39,055 nt of DNA from Alphaproteobacteria bacterium (GTDB lineage: Bacteria > Pseudomonadota > Alphaproteobacteria > Sphingomonadales > Kordiimonadaceae): assembly GCA_013372975.1 (NCBI GenBank), contig JABXIS010000047.1, positions 1-39,055 on the forward strand, in the 5' to 3' direction. The notes under the pieces are model-generated. The model worked only from the letters and a program-made list of their open reading frames with translations, searched no databases and was not told the origin of the DNA. The stretch's first letter is position 1; each line of letters opens with the position of its first letter. Both the position numbers and the translations under genes were made by a program. Below are positions 34,140 through 39,055 of the stretch, one piece after another.

Positions 34140-34276
34140 GTCACCCCGGACCCGAGGCGAATGCCGAGGATGCGATCCGGGGTCCATAAACAAAAAGCCT
34201 TCGCCTTTGGGCGAAGACTTCTGTTTGTCACTGGATTCCGTGTCGCAACCTGCCTGTCGGCAGGGCCCGGAATGAC
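34140..34276. repeat. Composite 137-bp repeat, copy B (arms Y' then X')
   Basis: Left arm (34140-34186) starts GTCACCCCGGACCCGAGGCG and is the near-exact reverse complement of the right arm of copy A. The centre (34183-34235) is TCCATAAACAAAA, AGCCTTCGCC, GGCGAAGACTT and CACTGGA, in the same orientation as copy A. The right arm (34231-34276) ends GGAATGAC and is the reverse complement of copy A's left arm. It ends 9 bases before the sufA stop codon and, with its hairpins, may also act as the 3' end of the suf transcript. Confidence 0.9.
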
Positions 34277-34285
34277 GGCTGAGAC

Positions 34286-34612
34286 TTAAACGTGAAAACT
34301 CTCACCACAGCCGCAGCGGCCTTTTTCGTTCGGGTTGGTGAATTTGAAGCCGGTTGAGAAAAGGCTGTCTTCCCAGTCCATCTCTGTGCCCAACAGGAAC
34401 AGGAGGGACTTGCGGTCCACAAACACTTTCACGCCTTTGTCTTCCACCACTTCATCGTCCGCTGATGGTTCTTCCACATAATCGACCGTATAGCCCATGC
34501 CCGAACAGCCGTGTGTGCTGGTCCCGAGTTTCAGGCCCACGGCATTTTCGTTTTTGGCCAACAACGCCCTGATATGGTCTGCGGCGCGGTCTGTAATCTG
34601 GATCACTGACAT
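34286..34612 (-). CDS. sufA: A-type iron-sulfur carrier protein (SufA/IscA-like)
   Basis: A 108-residue HesB-fold protein with the three cluster ligands Cys36 (STHGCSGMGY), Cys100 and Cys102 (KGRCGCGESF). A-type carriers receive clusters from the SufBCD scaffold and pass them to target proteins. Sequence type alone does not separate SufA from IscA or ErpA; operon position supports SufA. It is the last gene of the leftward suf operon, 30 bases after the sufT-like gene. Its stop lies 9 bases from composite repeat copy B. Confidence 0.9.
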   Translation of the reverse strand: MSVIQITDRAADHIRALLAKNENAVGLKLGTSTHGCSGMGYTVDYVEEPSADDEVVEDKGVKVFVDRKSLLFLLGTEMDWEDSLFSTGFKFTNPNEKGRCGCGESFHV

Positions 34613-34642
34613 TTGGGTATTCTCCTTACGCTTGATGTGGGC

Positions 34643-35179
34643 CTACAGGAGGCCCAATTCAAGCCGCGCCTCGTCTGACATCTGGGACATATCCCATGCC
34701 GGTTCCCACACAAGCGCCACTTCGGCGGATTTCACACCGGAAACGCCTTTCACTTTCAGCTCAACCTCACCCGGCATGCTTTCAGCCACCGGGCAATGGG
34801 GGGTTGTGAGGGTCATGGTGATGCGCACATGCCAGTTATCGTCGATATCCACGCCGTAAATCAGCCCCATCTCATAGATGTTTACGGGGATTTCAGGATC
34901 GTAAATTTCCCGAAGCGCTTCCACGATGCGGCCCTGAAGCTCGTCTTTGTCTGCCGGCGGCGTATCATCCTTCGCCGCGCCAGCATCCGCGCCTGCCTCA
35001 GCTTCCGCCGTTTCCTCGTTGCGGTCCTGCTCCAGGAACTTGTTGAGGAAATAGCCGCCTTCCTGTGGGCTCACAGTCGGGCGCGCCACGCCAGTTGTTG
35101 GCTGGTTTTCCGCCGGAATATCAGCGCCAGACGGGCTGGCAACATCCAGAATATCGCGTTTGTTCTCTGTATCCATCAT
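34643..35179 (-). CDS. sufT: SUF system DUF59 protein (SufT-like)
   Basis: A 178-residue protein. The first ~78 residues are a low-complexity acidic/alanine extension (EETAEAEAGADAGAAKDD). Residues about 79-178 are the MIP18/DUF59 domain with DPEIPVNIYEMGLIY (Asp94, Pro95) and TLTTPHCPVAESMP (Cys129, the usual single conserved cysteine), ending AWDMSQMSDEARLELGLL. SufT-type proteins help Fe-S maturation; a scaffold or carrier accessory role is inferred. Its ATG overlaps the sufS stop codon (ATGA). An N-terminal extension is often seen in alphaproteobacterial copies, but the length here is notable. Confidence 0.87.
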   Translation of the reverse strand: MMDTENKRDILDVASPSGADIPAENQPTTGVARPTVSPQEGGYFLNKFLEQDRNEETAEAEAGADAGAAKDDTPPADKDELQGRIVEALREIYDPEIPVNIYEMGLIYGVDIDDNWHVRITMTLTTPHCPVAESMPGEVELKVKGVSGVKSAEVALVWEPAWDMSQMSDEARLELGLL

Positions 35180-36420
35180 CCAAAGATGTCCGTTACTTTT
35201 TTGAGGCCGGCCACAAGGCGGTCCACGTCTGTTGTGTCGTTATAAATGCCGAAGCTGGCGCGCACAGTGCCCGGCACGCCGAAGCGGTCCATCACTGGCT
35301 GGGCACAGTGGTGGCCTGCGCGCACGGCAATGCCCTGACGGTCCAGGATCGTGCCGATATCGTGCGGGTGCGCATGTTCCATGGTGAAGCTGATGAGCGC
35401 GCCTTTTTCCTTCGCGGTGCCGATGATCTTAAGGCTGTTGAAGGCGGAAAGCTCCTTGGTGGCATAGTCCAGAAGCGCCATCTCGTGCGCATGGATATTA
35501 TCGAACCCGAGCGCGGTGATGTACTTGAGCGCCTCATCCACGGCGATGCCGCCAGCGATGTTGGGCGTGCCTGCCTCGAACTTGTGCGGCAGGTCATTAT
35601 AGGTGGTTTTCTCGAACGTAACGGTGGAGATCATATCGCCGCCGCCCTGCCATGGGGGCATCTTGTCGAGAAGCGCTTCCTTGCCGTAGACCACGCCAAT
35701 GCCCGTGGGGCCATAGGCCTTGTGCGCAGAGAAGGCGTAAAAATCAGCGTCCAGATCCTGCACATCAATCTTCATGTGGGGCGCGGCCTGGCAGCCATCC
35801 ACCAACACGAGGGCACCGGCGCTGTGCGCCATGCGGATGATGTCCTTCACGGGGTTGAGCGTGCCGATGGAGTTGGAGATATGCGCCACAGCCACCATTT
35901 TGGTGCGCTCGTTCAACAGGCCTGCGTAGGCTTCCATATCAAGGGAGCCATCTTCCAGCATCGGGATCACGCGGATTTTGGCACCACGTTCTTCGGCCAC
36001 CATCTGCCACGGCACGATGTTGGAATGGTGCTCCAGCTCCGCGAGGATGATCTCGTCGCCTTCCTTCAAATTCGCCCGGCCCCATGTTTGGGCCACAAGG
36101 TTGATGCCTTCGGTGGCACCGCGCACAAAGAGGCATTCCTTGGATTTGGCCGCGCCGATGAAATCCTTCACGGTTTCCCGCGTGGCTTCATAGGCCTCGG
36201 TGGCGTCCTGGCTGAATTTGTAAACACCCCGGTGGATGTTGGCATAATAGGTTTCATAAAGGCGCGTTTCGGCCTCGATCACGCTTTTCGGTTTCTGGGC
36301 CGAAGCGGCGGTATCAAGGAAGGTCAGTGGCTTGCCATAAACCGTCTCCGACAGGATCGGGAAATCCTCGCGGATTTTGGCGACGTCCAAACCTTTTATG
36401 ATCGGGGCTGCGTTATTCAT
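35176..36420 (-). CDS. sufS: Cysteine desulfurase SufS
   Basis: A 414-residue PLP enzyme that removes sulfur from cysteine for cluster assembly. Fold-type I features: LTFLDTAASAQKPKSVIEA at the start, the aldehyde-binding region VRGATEGINLVAQTW, LAELEHHSNIVPW, the PLP-bound lysine in AFSAHKAYGPTG (Lys234) and the catalytic cysteine in AVRAGHHCAQPVM (Cys372), typical of group II (SufS) desulfurases. ATG at 36420 is chosen over a TTG at 36429. Group II enzymes usually need SufE or SufU as sulfur acceptor; none is visible in the window. Confidence 0.95.
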   Translation of the reverse strand: MNNAAPIIKGLDVAKIREDFPILSETVYGKPLTFLDTAASAQKPKSVIEAETRLYETYYANIHRGVYKFSQDATEAYEATRETVKDFIGAAKSKECLFVRGATEGINLVAQTWGRANLKEGDEIILAELEHHSNIVPWQMVAEERGAKIRVIPMLEDGSLDMEAYAGLLNERTKMVAVAHISNSIGTLNPVKDIIRMAHSAGALVLVDGCQAAPHMKIDVQDLDADFYAFSAHKAYGPTGIGVVYGKEALLDKMPPWQGGGDMISTVTFEKTTYNDLPHKFEAGTPNIAGGIAVDEALKYITALGFDNIHAHEMALLDYATKELSAFNSLKIIGTAKEKGALISFTMEHAHPHDIGTILDRQGIAVRAGHHCAQPVMDRFGVPGTVRASFGIYNDTTDVDRLVAGLKKVTDIFG

Positions 36421-36434
36421 CACTCTCAACTCTG

Positions 36435-37706
36435 TTATACATCTGCGCGCTTGGCCATCCAGGCGTCCACGCGTTCTGTCATTTCGGCACGCACACTGTC
36501 ATTTTCAACCCGCTCCAGCGCTTCGGCGGTGAAGGCGGATACCAGCATCTGGCGCGCCGTGACAGGGTCAATGCCGCGGGATGTCAGGTAGAAAATGGCT
36601 TTTGCGTCCAGCTCGCCCACTGTTGCGCCGTGGCTGCATTTCACATCGTCAGCGAAAATTTCAAGCTCGGGTTTGGCGTTGGCTTCGGCCGTGCGGTCCA
36701 TCACCAGGGCCTTGAAGCTTTGGTCGGCTTCCACCTTCTGGGCGTCCTTGTCCACGGTTACCTTGCCCTGGAAGCTGGTTTTGCCGCGCGCGTCGGCCAC
36801 CGTGCGGAAAATCTGGTCGCTGTTGGTGTGCGGCTGGGTGTGGCTCACGTGCGTAAGCGTGTCGTGGCTTTGGCCGGTGGATGCAAGTGCCACGCCGTCT
36901 ACATACGCCACGCATTCCTCTGACAACAGGCGCACATGCGCTTCAAAACGTGCGATCTTGCCACCAAGCGACAGGTTACAGGCCTGATAGCTGCCTTCCG
37001 CACCCACAGTGATATGGGCCTTGGCTGTGTGAACGGCGTTTGCGCCTTCTTCCTGCAGCCGGGTGTGGGCAAGTTTGCCACCTTCGGTGATGCGCGCCTG
37101 CAGGACACTGTTGGTCCAATAGCTGCTGCCGTCACCGATGAAACGCTCAACAATATGCAGTTTGGCGGCTTCCCCCAGCTCGATCAGGTGGCGGGTGTGG
37201 GCGGCCTGTGCGTCAGCGCCTGTCATGATATGGATGATCTCAACCGGATCATCGATTTCAACGCCCGTTGGTACGCTGATCACCATACCGTCACGCAACA
37301 GCGCCGTGTTCAGAAGGCCAATGGCGTCTTGCCCGCGCACCAGCTCGCCTGCGCGGTCTTCGCTGGCGGTGAAATGGTTCACCAAGGGGCGCACGCTTGC
37401 GGCTTGCCACAGTTCGCCCATATCAGACAGGCTTTCGCGGTAACGGCCGTTCACAAACACGAACCGCGCGGCGGTTTCGGAAAGGGCTGCGGGCACCTCT
37501 GGGTCAGCATCTGATCCGGCCATCTCAAACGCGCTTGCGGTGAGGGCCTTCAGGTCTGAATAGCGCCAGTCTTCCGTCTTTTTGGTGGGGAAACCTTTCG
37601 AGAGGAAATCCGCGAGCGCCTGCGTGCGAATGCCGTCTGTGCCCGGCACAATCCCAAGAAGGCTGTCCGATTGTGCCTGATAGCTTTTTGTCAGCTCGTC
37701 ATACAT
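36435..37706 (-). CDS. sufD: Fe-S cluster assembly protein SufD
   Basis: A 423-residue SufB/SufD-family beta-helix protein, normal length. It partners SufB and the ATPase SufC in the SufBC2D scaffold. The core contains HTRLQEEGANAVHTAKAHIT and the C-terminal block LEIFADDVKCSHGATVGELD with the conserved Cys-His, followed by AIFYLTSRGIDPVTARQML. The N-terminal helical part with DWRYSDLKAL is characteristic of SufD over SufB. It is 14 bases from sufS and 26 from sufC. Confidence 0.94.
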   Translation of the reverse strand: MYDELTKSYQAQSDSLLGIVPGTDGIRTQALADFLSKGFPTKKTEDWRYSDLKALTASAFEMAGSDADPEVPAALSETAARFVFVNGRYRESLSDMGELWQAASVRPLVNHFTASEDRAGELVRGQDAIGLLNTALLRDGMVISVPTGVEIDDPVEIIHIMTGADAQAAHTRHLIELGEAAKLHIVERFIGDGSSYWTNSVLQARITEGGKLAHTRLQEEGANAVHTAKAHITVGAEGSYQACNLSLGGKIARFEAHVRLLSEECVAYVDGVALASTGQSHDTLTHVSHTQPHTNSDQIFRTVADARGKTSFQGKVTVDKDAQKVEADQSFKALVMDRTAEANAKPELEIFADDVKCSHGATVGELDAKAIFYLTSRGIDPVTARQMLVSAFTAEALERVENDSVRAEMTERVDAWMAKRADV

Positions 37707-37732
37707 AAAGATATGTCCCGTTCGCGGTTCCG

Positions 37733-38470
37733 TTAGGCAACGTCGGCGTAGCCTTTTTCCTCAAGCTCAAGCGCCAATTCCTTGCCGCCCGATTTCACGA
37801 TCTTGCCGTCGATCATCACATGCACAAAGTCTGGCTGCACATACGACAGAAGGCGCTGATAGTGGGTGATCAGGAGCACAGCCGTATCGTCGCGGCGCTG
37901 CACATTGATGCCGTCGGCAACCGTTTTGAGGGCGTCGATATCAAGGCCGGAATCTGTTTCGTCGAGAACGGCCAGCTTGGGATTCAATACAGCCATCTGA
38001 ACCATCTCGTTACGCTTTTTCTCACCGCCCGAGAAGCCCACATTGACGAAACGCTTCAGCATGTCAGGGTCCATCCCGAGCATCTTGGCCTTCTCGCGGA
38101 TCAGCTTCATGAATTCAGCCGCCGACATATCCTCTTCGCCATGCTGCTTGCGCACGCTGTTGAGTGCGGTGCGCATGAAGTTGAGGTTGGATACACCCGG
38201 AATTTCCACCGGATACTGGAAACCGAGGAACAGGCCCGCCGCCACACGCTCGTGGGGCTCCAGCTCCATCAGGTACTTGCCTTCAAATTCGATGCTGCCC
38301 GCGGTGACTTCATAATCGTCGCGGCCCGCGATGGTGTTCGCCAGCGTGGATTTGCCGGCGCCATTGAGGCCCATGATGGCGTGGGTTTCGCCCGCTTTAA
38401 TCTCAAGGCTCAGGCCTTTGATGATTTCCTTGCCGGCAACTTCGACATGTAGATTGTTGATCTTAAGCAT
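37733..38470 (-). CDS. sufC: Fe-S cluster assembly ATPase SufC
   Basis: A 245-residue ABC-type ATPase. Walker A is GLNGAGKST (residues 34-42); the Q-loop is in LGFQYPVEIPGVSN, the signature in GFSGGEKKRNEM, Walker B in LAVLDETDSGLDIDAL, and the H-loop in LLITHYQRLL. The SGLD D-loop and IPGV region distinguish SufC from transporters. Cytosolic, it drives conformational change in SufBD. 14 bases after sufB. Confidence 0.96.
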   Translation of the reverse strand: MLKINNLHVEVAGKEIIKGLSLEIKAGETHAIMGLNGAGKSTLANTIAGRDDYEVTAGSIEFEGKYLMELEPHERVAAGLFLGFQYPVEIPGVSNLNFMRTALNSVRKQHGEEDMSAAEFMKLIREKAKMLGMDPDMLKRFVNVGFSGGEKKRNEMVQMAVLNPKLAVLDETDSGLDIDALKTVADGINVQRRDDTAVLLITHYQRLLSYVQPDFVHVMIDGKIVKSGGKELALELEEKGYADVA

Positions 38471-38484
38471 AACAATTTTCCAAT

Positions 38485-39055
<571 letters not shown>

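Noticed and set aside
32755-34276. Insertion sequence or transposon with inverted terminal repeats
   Set aside because: No transposase, no evident target-site duplication, and the repeats are internal-mosaic rather than simple terminal inverted repeats.
35065-36591. Rightward 508-residue open frame opposite sufS
   Set aside because: His/Gly/Val-rich antisense shadow; SufS on the minus strand has complete catalytic residues.

Overview
The window looks like a chromosomal segment of an alphaproteobacterium. Support comes from the gene orders rpsA-ihfB-lapA-pyrF, hemC-hemD-mitofilin-like-hemY divergent from tsaD-gpsA-YciI-EVE, and sufB-C-D-S-T-A, from frequent GTG starts, and from the protein sequences themselves. 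Kordiimonadales or a neighbouring order is my guess from memory, not a demonstrated placement. Almost everything is single-copy core genome. No phage, transposase, rRNA or CRISPR array is visible.

Layout. 1-3 kb: the end of ribosomal protein S1, a terminator, IHF-beta, a LapA-like membrane protein, an opposing lipoprotein gene and pyrF. 3-8 kb: accessory regulators and exported proteins (AraC and LysR regulators, two exported proteins of unknown role, a TraB/GumN protein paired with a DUF3052 protein). 8-12.4 kb: the translation block rpmI-rplT-pheS-pheT with two good terminators. 12.4-18 kb: a methyltransferase, a DMT exporter, acetyl-CoA synthetase, a glutathione transferase and an alpha/beta hydrolase. 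17.9-20.8 kb: a BvgS-like hybrid histidine kinase divergent from a SixA phosphohistidine phosphatase. 21-25 kb: a lipoprotein and the leftward tsaD-gpsA-YciI-EVE-Rieske operon. 25.2-29.6 kb: the rightward hemC-hemD-mitofilin-hemY operon. 29.6-32.7 kb: tRNA-Thr(CGT), arfB, a TPR protein and a sodium:solute symporter. 34.3-39.06 kb: the leftward SUF iron-sulfur cluster operon, with sufB cut by the window end.

The most unusual region is 32.75-34.28 kb, between the convergent symporter gene and suf operon. A lone membrane protein of the putative phage abortive infection (putAbiC) family lies in AT-richer DNA. It is bracketed by two 137-bp composite repeats. One starts 8 bases after the symporter stop codon; the other ends 10 bases before the sufA stop codon. 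The two copies carry the same central hairpin in the same orientation, but their end arms are exchanged and inverted. I read this as a one-gene defence cargo in a repeat-bounded slot. The association is visible in the sequence; mobility and defence function are inference.

Other points: the position between lapA and pyrF that lapB occupies in some gammaproteobacteria holds an opposing lipoprotein gene; the HemY-like TPR protein ends in a four-cysteine zinc ribbon recalling LapB; the hybrid kinase lacks an HPt domain yet sits next to sixA; and a long two-part inverted repeat lies between tsaD and hemC. Base composition also rises in the second half of the window.
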